From NCBI GenBank assembly GCA_004322135.1, contig SCSG01000047.1, positions 1 to 54,738 on the forward strand: a DNA stretch of 54,738 nucleotides, read 5' to 3'. The notes below the pieces were generated by a model. That model was given only the letters and a program-made list of their open reading frames with translations, ran no database searches and was not told where the DNA came from. The first letter of the stretch is position 1. Every line of letters starts with the position of its first letter. A program made the translations under genes and the position numbers. The stretch is from Burkholderiaceae bacterium. GTDB lineage: Bacteria; Pseudomonadota; Gammaproteobacteria; Burkholderiales; Burkholderiaceae_B. Positions 26,556 through 34,390 of the stretch are shown piece after piece.

Positions 26556-27181
26556 GCCAGACCGATGACGTCAAGACTTATGCCCGCCAAGGCTTTGGTG
26601 CGCAACTTGAGCTGAAGAATCCCGTTGGCTTGCTGATAGTCGATTTTGTGAATAGCTTTGCCGATCCTGCGGCGTTTGGTGGTGGGAATATAGCCCAGGC
26701 GATCGCCAACACCGTACCGTTATTGGCCAAGGCGCGTGAACGTGGTTGGGTTGTTGCATACAGCCGAATCGTATACGCGGACGACGGTGCCGACCATAAT
26801 ATCTTCAGCCTGAAGGTCCCTAGTCTACTTGCATTGAAAGAAAACGAATACGGTAGTGCGATCGTATCGGACCTCGCGCCCGTCGCCGGGGAGCTGGTGG
26901 TTCGCAAGACTGTGCCGTCTGCCTTTTTCGGTACGTCCCTGGCGGCGTGGTTGGCTCAGCGGGGTGTGCAGACCTTGGTAGTGGTGGGTGCGGTAACTAG
27001 CGGTTGTGTGCGCGCTAGTGTGATTGATGCCATGCAGTATGGCTTCCGGCCGTTAGTGGTCTCTGACTGCGTAGGTGATCGTTCGCTGGGTCCCCATACA
27101 GCGAATTTATTTGATATGGGGCAAAAATATGCCGCGGTTATGACTAGAGACGAGGCGTTAAAGGCGCTGGCTGTGCCGTAG
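26552..27181 (+). CDS. nicF: Isochorismatase-fold amidohydrolase, maleamate amidohydrolase type
   Basis: The 209-residue protein has the cysteine-hydrolase triad Asp31, Lys119 and Cys152 and a cis-peptide-type Gly-Ala-Val-Thr-Ser-Gly-Cys motif. It resembles N-carbamoylsarcosine amidase and NicF. Coupled to nicX by ATGA overlap, it most likely hydrolyses maleamate to maleate and ammonia. A role on a related amide is the alternative. Confidence 0.82.
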   Translation: MSQTDDVKTYARQGFGAQLELKNPVGLLIVDFVNSFADPAAFGGGNIAQAIANTVPLLAKARERGWVVAYSRIVYADDGADHNIFSLKVPSLLALKENEYGSAIVSDLAPVAGELVVRKTVPSAFFGTSLAAWLAQRGVQTLVVVGAVTSGCVRASVIDAMQYGFRPLVVSDCVGDRSLGPHTANLFDMGQKYAAVMTRDEALKALAVP

Positions 27182-27544
27182 GCCTTTGCGGGGGGCAATG
27201 TGGGGTGCGTTCGGTAACGTACTGGGGCCGTCACTCTTGACAGAAACGGTATCGAAGTATGAAAACGATATGGCCTTTAACAAAGGGAGTAACGGTTCCG
27301 GATGTTAGCGTTCTAGTCCGCCCGTGAAAGGCTCATTTTGATGACGATGTGGAGAGGGGGGCAGGCGACATATCTCGTGCTTGAGTTCGTCTCTCAGTGT
27401 CGAGTTCGATGGATTTAGGGAAAGTACTAATTATCATTCCATCACCATATTCGTAGTATTAGTCATGTGTTTGATTAAATTTAAAGACGTAAGAATTCTA
27501 TCGTCGCTTTTGAGCCGTAGCCAACTACACACGGGGCATTCCCA
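27182..27544. promoter_or_regulatory. Spacer upstream of the VOC/diiron monooxygenase operon
   Basis: This 363-bp stretch has no gene. It contains a perfect TTGACA at 27237-27242 with a mediocre TATGAA 15 bases further on. The region from 27420 is A+T rich. I looked for a sigma-54 type site (GG-N10-GC), which drives many phenol hydroxylase operons, and found none. Confidence 0.3.
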
Positions 27545-27940
27545 TTGATCAAAAACGTAGCTCTAATCGGCCTCATAGTCGACGATCTGGAAAAGGCAAA
27601 GCATTTCTATACCGGATTGGGATTCAGTGTTGATCTCGAACTAGACCTACCGCAAATCAAAATACGGAATGCGTTCGTGTCACTTGCGGGTACGAAATTG
27701 GAACTGATTGAAGCGTACGCGGGCACCACACTACCGTACCATCAAGGCGGAGTAATCAACCATTTAACTTTCGAAGTTGACGATATCGTTGCGTCGATTG
27801 AAGACTTAAGGCAAATGGGTGTCGGATTTATTACCGATTTGCAGTCAGTAGCCGCCGAACCCGCTGGGCTCGTCAAATTTATCCATGGCAAAGGGCCCAA
27901 TGGCGAAATCATTGAACTATGGGAACTCCCGTCACGGTAG
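27545..27940 (+). CDS. VOC (glyoxalase/bleomycin-resistance fold) protein
   Basis: The 131-residue protein shows the paired beta-alpha-beta-beta-beta modules of the vicinal oxygen chelate fold: Asp-Asp-Leu-Glu-Lys-Ala-x-x-Phe-Tyr near residue 14, a His near 63 starting the second module, and Gly-Pro-Asn-Gly-x-x-Ile-Glu-Leu-x-Glu at the end. The start appears to be TTG 27545, since no early ATG exists. It precedes the diiron monooxygenase genes by 47 bases. It may be a metal-dependent isomerase, lyase or ring-cleavage helper; the reaction is unknown. Confidence 0.7.
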   Translation: MIKNVALIGLIVDDLEKAKHFYTGLGFSVDLELDLPQIKIRNAFVSLAGTKLELIEAYAGTTLPYHQGGVINHLTFEVDDIVASIEDLRQMGVGFITDLQSVAAEPAGLVKFIHGKGPNGEIIELWELPSR

Positions 27941-27987
27941 CTATCCCGTGTTTTTAGGTTGAGTTCAACGATAAGGGGGGGAGAAAA

Positions 27988-29022
27988 GTGGCCAAATCAA
28001 GCTGGTCCTATCTAAAGGGCGAGAGAAGGGTGGGCGAGTACGAAGAGATGACCGTACAGTCCATCGGGCACTGGTCAATCATGCACGACACAAGCTGGCC
28101 TCAGGCGCTACGGGACGGCTACCATTTATTTTCTGGAACGGGTATCGGCATGACTGAGCCGACTAGCCTCCATATAAAAAACGGGGCAGCCTACCGGGAC
28201 CGCTACAAGTTGACATACCGAAGCTATATCTTGCAGCAGGACAACGAAGAGAAAAAGTTGGATGCAATCTTCGACACTGCGAAACAGCGAGATTGCTTTT
28301 CTGATTTGCAAACCCCTGTTTCTATCAGACGGCTCTATATCCCGGCGATTAGGCACTTCTTCTGGGGTGCGGGGTTGATGCAGATATACGGCTCCGCCTA
28401 TACCCCTTATGGGCCGGTCATGAACACGCTGCTCTTTCAGGTGTTCGACGCCATGAGGCACGCACAGCGCCTTGTGGAGCTGTCTTGGGAAATCAACAGA
28501 GATGCTCCAGGTGAGATTGACTCGCGTGAGATTTGGATGCATTGGGGGCCGTTGCAAGCGTTACGCAAATATATAGAGTACGGCCTTACCGTGTTCGACT
28601 GGGGGGAAAGTTTTGTCGCGCTTAACTTTGTGCTTGACCCTCTTTTCCTACCTTTGCACGAACGTCTAATGATTGAAATTCCAGAGGCTTCGGGCGACTG
28701 GGCTATCGCTCATTATTGGCTGTGTCTCTCAGAAGACTCTAAACGCCACATCACTACCGGCGAAGATTTCATTCAAGCAGTGCTAAAGGAAGACGAGCGC
28801 AATCATGCCGTTGTTCAAGGGTGGCTCGACAGATGGTACGGACTGGCGATTGACGCGATTGATGGCCTGAGGCCGCTCTTCGAAGACGGCGGTATTCTCG
28901 ATTTCGACGAGGTAAAGGATGAAACATTGAAGCGATATTCGGAAACACTTTCGCGCTATGGGCTTAATACACCGGCGGTGAATGGGGAAAGCTATGAGCC
29001 AGCAATCAGTATTTCAAGATAA
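27988..29022 (+). CDS. Soluble diiron monooxygenase, beta subunit (TmoE/DmpL-like)
   Basis: The 344-residue protein has the helical layout of ferritin-like beta subunits of toluene/phenol hydroxylases but lacks the iron-binding Glu/His pairs. It has a conserved Ala-x-Arg-His-x-x-Trp-Gly segment near residue 115 and Asp-Ala-Met-Arg-His-Ala-Gln-Arg near residue 154. It starts at GTG 27988 behind a GGGGGGAG site. It shapes the hydroxylase with the alpha subunit encoded downstream. The coupling-protein gene begins inside its 3' end. Confidence 0.85.
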   Translation: MAKSSWSYLKGERRVGEYEEMTVQSIGHWSIMHDTSWPQALRDGYHLFSGTGIGMTEPTSLHIKNGAAYRDRYKLTYRSYILQQDNEEKKLDAIFDTAKQRDCFSDLQTPVSIRRLYIPAIRHFFWGAGLMQIYGSAYTPYGPVMNTLLFQVFDAMRHAQRLVELSWEINRDAPGEIDSREIWMHWGPLQALRKYIEYGLTVFDWGESFVALNFVLDPLFLPLHERLMIEIPEASGDWAIAHYWLCLSEDSKRHITTGEDFIQAVLKEDERNHAVVQGWLDRWYGLAIDAIDGLRPLFEDGGILDFDEVKDETLKRYSETLSRYGLNTPAVNGESYEPAISISR

Positions 29023-29302
29023 TAAGCATCACGTGTGTCTGGAGCTTATGAAAGGCGAGGTTGCCGATGCAGTCCTTGAAGCGATCAGAGAGTGCAACAA
29101 CGACGTCAAGGTTAGCAACCTTCCAGGGTTTCTCGTGATCGAAGTGCCGGACCGTCTGGAGGTCAGTGCAGAATCGGTCTGCGACCATCTTGGAAGATCC
29201 GGCTGGGTCATGACAGATCTGAATGAGATTATGGCCGCATTCGCAGGTCAAATTGAGATCTACACAGAGCAAGACCTAGTCCTCTCTCGCTTGAAGGTCT
29301 AA
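28994..29302 (+). CDS. Diiron monooxygenase coupling/effector protein (MmoB/DmpM family)
   Basis: The 102-residue protein has the MmoB/DmpM pattern, including a central Gly-Phe-Leu-Val-Ile-Glu-Val strand and a Leu-x-x-x-Gly-Trp-Val-Met-x-Asp-Leu-x-x-Ile segment. Effector proteins of this family dock on the alpha subunit and gate oxygen activation. I choose ATG 28994 (preceded by GGGGAAA) over ATG 28982. It overlaps the beta gene by 29 bases, consistent with coupled translation. Confidence 0.85.
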   Translation: MSQQSVFQDNKHHVCLELMKGEVADAVLEAIRECNNDVKVSNLPGFLVIEVPDRLEVSAESVCDHLGRSGWVMTDLNEIMAAFAGQIEIYTEQDLVLSRLKV

Positions 29303-29316
29303 AACAAGGTGAAAGA

Positions 29317-30792
29317 ATGTCGATAGATAACATATCTAAATCCACACCAGCATCTACAGCGCGCCAGAGAGATCCAAGCCACTATTACCGGGAAACATCC
29401 CGAGGCTTGTACTGGGATCCCACTTACGTCAATCAGGAGCAGGCCTACCCGAAGAAATACACACCCCAATCAACGCGTATACGGGCGAAGAATTGGGATG
29501 AGTGGGAGGATCCCTTTCGCATGTTCTATCGAGAATATGTGCGAATCCAAGCAAAAAAGGAAATGTCTTACCACAGCATTGCAGATTCGAATCAACGCTT
29601 TGATGTTGTAAATAATATCGAGCGGCGATGGATTGAAGGCATGAAGTTGTACATGTGTGCGCTGTCAAATACGGAAAACTTCTCGGCAAATCTAATGATG
29701 AGAATGGCGCGCTTCATACCGTCGCCTTCTTTCAGCCAAGCAGCTATGTATCAGGCCATAGACGAAGTCAGGCACGGTCAAAACGACGTGAACTACATGC
29801 GTTGGTTAGGCAAGCACCACGGGGGGTTGGATGATTGGATGACTTGGTTCCAGCGGCACTGGCTGATGCAGACGGCTCGAGTCGGGTTCGAAAATCTTTT
29901 TGCGGGTGATCCATTTGAGATGGTGATCGCCGTTAATGCGGTGTTCGAAGCAGGCTGGACTAATCTCCTATTCGTTGCTAACCCGGCCGTGGCCGTTGCT
30001 AACGGCGACATAATGTTCGGTCAGCATCAGCTTACGACGCAAACGGATGAAACACGCCACATTGCAATAGGGATGACCGGCATCAAGATGATGCTTGAAG
30101 CTGACGAGCGTAATATCCCGGTCGTACAAGAATGGTTTGATAAATGGAGCTGGCTGCTGCACCGCATTGTTGGTGGACCGACTAGTATCTTTATCGACTA
30201 TTTTGGTAAGAACAAGTTGATGTCCTATAAAGAGGCGTTTCAGCACTACTATCTGCAAAATTATATCGAGGGTTTGATTCAAGATTTGGGCCCGTTAGGC
30301 CTCAAACCCCCACAGTTTTTGAAGAACATGATCGATGAAAACGAAATCTATTCCCATGCGCTTTGGAAAAACATGTACGAGGGTAAGCAGGTAAACATTC
30401 ATCAGATTGAGGCCCCCGATCATGCGGAGCGCGCATGGTTTGAAGAAAAATATCCGCGTTTCAAGCAGACCTACGGCCCGTTTTGGGACGCGGTCGACGA
30501 AGGCGAGGCGCTTGACCTCAATACGACGTTTCTGCACTGTAAAGTTTGTCAATTTCCATTGCTTTTCGTCGATGCCGATAACCGTCCGACTATGGACTCG
30601 CAGATGTATATGGGGAAAATGCATTATTTCTGCTCCAGCCCTTGCAAGTGGATTTTTAATCTGGAGCCTGGCAAATATACGAGCCTCCTGACTCAGGATG
30701 AGATCTTCGCAGGCGGGTTAGTGAAGCCAGATGAAATGACTGGATTTTGGGCTGTCGACGGAGCTAACAATGGCGTGTTGAGCCGTAAGTGA
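29317..30792 (+). CDS. Soluble diiron monooxygenase, alpha (catalytic) subunit
   Basis: This 491-residue protein carries the full diiron site: Glu120, Asp149-Glu150-x-x-His153, Glu211 and Asp244-Glu245-x-x-His248. The spacing matches TmoA of toluene 4-monooxygenase at each step, and the conserved active-site Thr falls at residue 215. The C-terminal region has the YHS-like Cys-x-x-Cys...Cys-x-x-x-Cys segment seen in TmoA/DmpN. Placed with NicX, NicD- and NicF-type genes, it probably hydroxylates a hydroxypyridine, as the HpdABCDE system of Burkholderia sp. MAK1 does for 2-hydroxypyridine. That substrate is inference. Confidence 0.9.
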   Translation: MSIDNISKSTPASTARQRDPSHYYRETSRGLYWDPTYVNQEQAYPKKYTPQSTRIRAKNWDEWEDPFRMFYREYVRIQAKKEMSYHSIADSNQRFDVVNNIERRWIEGMKLYMCALSNTENFSANLMMRMARFIPSPSFSQAAMYQAIDEVRHGQNDVNYMRWLGKHHGGLDDWMTWFQRHWLMQTARVGFENLFAGDPFEMVIAVNAVFEAGWTNLLFVANPAVAVANGDIMFGQHQLTTQTDETRHIAIGMTGIKMMLEADERNIPVVQEWFDKWSWLLHRIVGGPTSIFIDYFGKNKLMSYKEAFQHYYLQNYIEGLIQDLGPLGLKPPQFLKNMIDENEIYSHALWKNMYEGKQVNIHQIEAPDHAERAWFEEKYPRFKQTYGPFWDAVDEGEALDLNTTFLHCKVCQFPLLFVDADNRPTMDSQMYMGKMHYFCSSPCKWIFNLEPGKYTSLLTQDEIFAGGLVKPDEMTGFWAVDGANNGVLSRK

Positions 30793-30806
30793 GAAGGGAG
30801 ATAGCA

Positions 30807-31082
30807 ATGGCACTGATCGTAAGTCTTGAGAGCGAAATGCCGCCGATCGTACTACCACCCTACACAATGGACGGCGAAACGACGATTCAAGAAGCCTTGG
30901 ACGCCGCATGCCGGTTTTTCAAGCGGGCGGCAAGTGAATCGCAATTGGTGGTTGCCGACAACGGCCGCGTTTTGGATAAGCCAAACGAGAAATTGAGTTC
31001 CTATGGCGTGGGTCATTGGTCCATGCTGATTCTGAGGCCCACCGCGGACCGACGTTATAAACGCGTGACATTCGGCATTTGA
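30807..31082 (+). CDS. Diiron monooxygenase gamma subunit (TmoB/DmpO-like)
   Basis: This 91-residue protein has the compact ubiquitin-like pattern of TmoB-type subunits: an early strand, a helix with Thr-Ile-Gln-Glu-Ala-Leu-Asp-Ala-Ala, and an Arg-x-x-Asp-Lys-Pro-Asn-Glu loop. ATG 30807 follows an AGAAGGGAG site and lies 14 bases beyond the alpha stop. It completes the hydroxylase. No Rieske ferredoxin (TmoC) or flavin reductase (TmoF/DmpP) follows; a thioredoxin-fold ferredoxin stands in that place. Confidence 0.75.
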   Translation: MALIVSLESEMPPIVLPPYTMDGETTIQEALDAACRFFKRAASESQLVVADNGRVLDKPNEKLSSYGVGHWSMLILRPTADRRYKRVTFGI

Positions 31083-31122
31083 GTCAGTCAACCGTCGATT
31101 TTCGCAAAGGAAGGAATGAAGC

Positions 31123-31479
31123 ATGACGAAGGAAGACACTGAGGTCTATGTATGCATGAACGTGGACTGTAAGAGTAGAGGAGCTGAAGGCGTCTTAAAG
31201 CGACTCGACGAGCGTCTCGAAGAGTTGGGAATGGATCACGTTACCCTCGAGCCATATCTTTGCTTTTCTGCATGCCAACATGGCCCTAACATGATTATTC
31301 CGTCGAAAAGGTGTTGGTTTTCAGGTGTCACGGAAGAGGACATTAACGATATCGCGGAATATCTCGACGGGGGCGCGGAAATACCGCGTCTCACCGAACA
31401 TAATGATGCCGGCCTCAAAAAGCTGATATTTGACATTATCGATGCCGGCCTCTTGCCAGGCAAGGGCGATTTTTTCTAA
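31123..31479 (+). CDS. Thioredoxin-fold [2Fe-2S] ferredoxin, copy 2
   Basis: The 118-residue protein is a paralogue of the ferredoxin at 25017, with the same ligand positions Cys11, Cys16, Cys47 and Cys51 and the same Ile-Asp-Ala-Gly-Leu ending. An AAGGAAG site precedes it. It takes the place in the operon where TmoC or DmpP would normally lie, so it is the likely direct electron donor to the diiron hydroxylase, reduced by the NuoF-like protein at 23622. This assignment is inference. Confidence 0.85.
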   Translation: MTKEDTEVYVCMNVDCKSRGAEGVLKRLDERLEELGMDHVTLEPYLCFSACQHGPNMIIPSKRCWFSGVTEEDINDIAEYLDGGAEIPRLTEHNDAGLKKLIFDIIDAGLLPGKGDFF

Positions 31480-31489
31480 CTAGGGCCAT

Positions 31490-31503
31490 ATACAAACTTG
31501 TAT
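31490..31503. promoter_or_regulatory. Palindrome ATACAAACTTGTAT, operator candidate
   Basis: A perfect inverted repeat (arms ATACAA/TTGTAT, two-base centre) sits just after the second ferredoxin gene and about 190 bp before the permease start. The size fits a TetR or similar dimer site. Its function is unproven. Confidence 0.35.
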
Positions 31504-31692
31504 TTCACTGTTTCGAGAAGAGTTTACCGCCTACGTTGGACAACACAGTGCATGCTGCGCGAGGGCCCCCATGCAGTGAAGGTCATGCGGAGCAGGTAGC
31601 TGCTCGCCACGTGAATGAGCTTCAGTAATGTTGACTTCCTGTAATTTTCTGTCTGTTGTCACAACTCTTTATTGACGATATTTGGGGGAACT

Positions 31693-33348
31693 ATGGATAA
31701 GCTGGCTTCAGTACAACAATTAGCAGAAGACGAGATTTATGACACCCGCGTTCTTAATGAGCGTGTGGGTGACACTGAAACTGCTCAGGATGATTACGCA
31801 CTACGACGGGTTCCAGCCACGTGGCGGTGGTCCGCTTGGGGTTCTTTGTGGGCGTTTACTGGCATTTCAACGGCCATGGCCTACCCTTTGACTGCCGGCT
31901 TGCTGGCCCTATTTTTTGGCGCCAGCGCAGTCATTGTCGCTATTTGCTTGACGATGTTGTATGTTTGGGTTGGCGTCTACTACATGTCTAAAAAGGCCTC
32001 GACTGAAGGGGCCATCCTCGAACTCATGAGCAAGCACACGTTCGGGTTTAAAGGCTCAGCTTATCAGTTTGTTATTTTCGGCGTACTAGGGGCAGTTTAT
32101 TTTTCGCTTGAAGCCCACGTCATGTCGAGTGCCCTTGCCGAGTCGGTGTCATTCCTGTCGTACGACGTGGCCGCCGCAATCGTCTGTATCGCATTCATCC
32201 CGCTGACTATTTATGGCATGCAGTTTATAAGCAAGCTCCAGTCCTTTACCATCTGGTTTTACGCTATTGGTATCATCATGGCGCTCTACGGGCTTTTCGC
32301 CGGTTGGTCCAACGAAGTTAACGCTATCGCAGCGGGAGCAAGCTGGTGGAGTATCAATCCGAACAATGTACCTTTCAGTTGGGTCTCTGTATTTAGCGCA
32401 TTTGGCGCATTCTCGGGTCTGCTGGGGGCTATCCTGATTCTGCTTTGTACTGACACTGCGCGATTCGCGAGACGCAACGAAAACAAGAAAGTCGGCTGGC
32501 TGATGGCTGTTGTCGGCTGCACTGGACCGGTCATTCTTGCTTCACTGTTCGGAGTCTACCTGTTGGCTGCATCCAGTGGCAAAACCCCTGACCCTGGCGT
32601 GTCATTGGTGCGGCTCATGGGCACTTTCGGCTTGGCATTGATTCTTCTGACGCAAATACGAGTTAATGTCATCAATGTCTATTTCGGAACTAACGCGCTC
32701 GAGAATTTTACCTCCCAGGTTTTCAAGCTGAACTGGAAACGTTCCGCGTTCATCATCCCGTTCATGATCATCTCATACGTGATTATCACGTCGACGTTCT
32801 TGAATTATTTCGGGACACTAATGACGATGTTGAGTGTTTTCCTCGTCAATTGGGCAAACGTGTTACTCGGTGACCTGATGTTGGTACGTAGGAAGCACGG
32901 GTTGCCAAACTGGTCGGAATTCAGGCGCGGCTATGTGGCCCAATACAACAAAATTGGCATGTACTCTATGTGGGTACCCACCATCGTTGGTGTAGTGATG
33001 GGAAGCGGATACTTCGGCCAAGGGATTCAGGCCGCAGCAGTGCCGCTAACAGGTATTGTTGCCTTCTTTTTGCCAGCGGTTATCAGCAATACCATGTCGC
33101 GCGAAGCGGTCTTCAAGCAATACTTCGCTCGTGTACCGGCCAGCACTGCCCAGCTCGCTATGAATTACAAATGCGTCAAATGCGGGGGGATGTTTCACAG
33201 GTCGGATTTTGTCTCTTGCCCTTTTCAAAGCGGAAAATTTATCTGCTCGAACTGCTGTTCAACGGAAAAGGCGTGCGGGACTGTGTGTCACAACGAGACG
33301 CCCTTAATAGTTCCAACGCCGAGTGGGTCACCGGTTAGCGCGTCCTGA
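31693..33348 (+). CDS. NCS1-family permease with Cys-rich C-terminal tail
   Basis: The 551-residue protein has about twelve hydrophobic segments and the layout of nucleobase/cation symporter-1 transporters (cytosine, hydantoin, related heterocycles). ATG 31693 is chosen for the GGGGGAA site just upstream. After the last helix a tail of 58 residues holds eight Cys (494, 497, 509, 518, 521, 522, 528, 532), arranged as two Cys-x-x-Cys knuckles plus extra Cys, as in a zinc ribbon. Transporters of this family normally lack this. It probably imports the pyridine substrate; the tail may sense metal or bind a partner. Confidence 0.82.
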   Translation: MDKLASVQQLAEDEIYDTRVLNERVGDTETAQDDYALRRVPATWRWSAWGSLWAFTGISTAMAYPLTAGLLALFFGASAVIVAICLTMLYVWVGVYYMSKKASTEGAILELMSKHTFGFKGSAYQFVIFGVLGAVYFSLEAHVMSSALAESVSFLSYDVAAAIVCIAFIPLTIYGMQFISKLQSFTIWFYAIGIIMALYGLFAGWSNEVNAIAAGASWWSINPNNVPFSWVSVFSAFGAFSGLLGAILILLCTDTARFARRNENKKVGWLMAVVGCTGPVILASLFGVYLLAASSGKTPDPGVSLVRLMGTFGLALILLTQIRVNVINVYFGTNALENFTSQVFKLNWKRSAFIIPFMIISYVIITSTFLNYFGTLMTMLSVFLVNWANVLLGDLMLVRRKHGLPNWSEFRRGYVAQYNKIGMYSMWVPTIVGVVMGSGYFGQGIQAAAVPLTGIVAFFLPAVISNTMSREAVFKQYFARVPASTAQLAMNYKCVKCGGMFHRSDFVSCPFQSGKFICSNCCSTEKACGTVCHNETPLIVPTPSGSPVSAS

Positions 33349-33473
33349 CGCCGGGGTTGGAGTAACGAAGCCCGCATGTAAGGTGAATGTGATAGTGGCA
33401 CAGGACCCCTGTATCAATGCATTGTCCGTTTGGGTCCTGCGTGTTAAGGAGCGGACCACCACAAGGAAGCGTA

Positions 33474-34313
33474 ATGACTAATAAAGTGGCATTCGACCGC
33501 ATGGAAGTGCGTGGTATGGATGTGGATATAAATCTAATCACCAGGGGCGCGCCAAGCGGGATTCCCTTGATATTTTTGCCGGGTATTACAAGTTATAGTG
33601 TGTCGTTCAGCTCAATCCTGGCGATGATGCCCGACCGCTTTTACTCAATGTCGATGGACATCCGTGGTAGAGGCCGGTCTACATGGCCTAAACGCGGCTA
33701 TCGCCTGGATAACTACGTTGATGACCTACTTAACGTGTTGAATGCGGTAGTCGGGAATCCAGTTGCGCCGGTATTGGTTGGGCATTCTATGGGTGCTCGT
33801 ATTGCAGCCGCATTTGCAAGTCGTTATTCGCGTTTAATTTCAGGAATGGTGCTGATTGACCCGCCAGTGAATGGTCCCGGTCAGCGCCAAGTCTATCCGA
33901 ACTCACTCGCCATGTTTCTGAATCAGAAAGCCATGGTCGAGCAAGGCCGAATGGACGTGTTTCGCGGATCCTTCCCAAACTTCAGCGCGGCGCAAGTCGA
34001 AGAACGCGCGCAAGAGTACTTGAATGTCAGTACCGAAGCCTTGATCGAATCGTATGAATCATTGCTCAGGGAACCATTTCACATTCATATAAAAGCTGCG
34101 CAATGTCCAGTACTCTTGCTTGCGGCCGAGCATGGCGATACCATACGCCCTGAAGAATGTGCCGTGCTACAACTCCTTAATGGCCAGTTGGAAGCGATAC
34201 GTGTTCAGGGAGTAAGTCACATGATTTATAAGGAAGCTCCTGAAGAGACCGCTAGCTACATCGTTGAGTTCGTTGACCGATGTACATCCCGCCAAGACGG
34301 GAAAACGGCTTGA
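33474..34313 (+). CDS. nicD: Alpha/beta hydrolase, N-formylmaleamate deformylase candidate
   Basis: This 279-residue hydrolase has the nucleophile elbow Gly-His-Ser-Met-Gly near residue 104, an acid-bearing Gly-Asp-Thr-Ile-Arg-Pro-Glu-Glu loop near 225 and the catalytic His in Gly-Val-Ser-His-Met near 250. An oxyanion loop (Leu-Pro-Gly-Ile-Thr) lies near residue 34. ATG 33474 follows AAGGAAG. In the nicotinate pathway the step between NicX and NicF is catalysed by NicD, an enzyme of this fold, so the same step is the natural assignment here. Other ester or amide hydrolysis is possible. Confidence 0.72.
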   Translation: MTNKVAFDRMEVRGMDVDINLITRGAPSGIPLIFLPGITSYSVSFSSILAMMPDRFYSMSMDIRGRGRSTWPKRGYRLDNYVDDLLNVLNAVVGNPVAPVLVGHSMGARIAAAFASRYSRLISGMVLIDPPVNGPGQRQVYPNSLAMFLNQKAMVEQGRMDVFRGSFPNFSAAQVEERAQEYLNVSTEALIESYESLLREPFHIHIKAAQCPVLLLAAEHGDTIRPEECAVLQLLNGQLEAIRVQGVSHMIYKEAPEETASYIVEFVDRCTSRQDGKTA

Positions 34314-34390
34314 GGGTCATCAATAGCAGGGATCTATTCTTCCGGGGCCATTGTCGCGTAAGGCTACATTCGGCGGAATGCGGTTAAAAC

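Noticed and set aside
27182-27544. Sigma-54 promoter for the diiron monooxygenase operon
   Set aside because: Such promoters are common for phenol hydroxylases, but no GG-N10-GC pair with the right context is visible and no NtrC-type activator gene is present.
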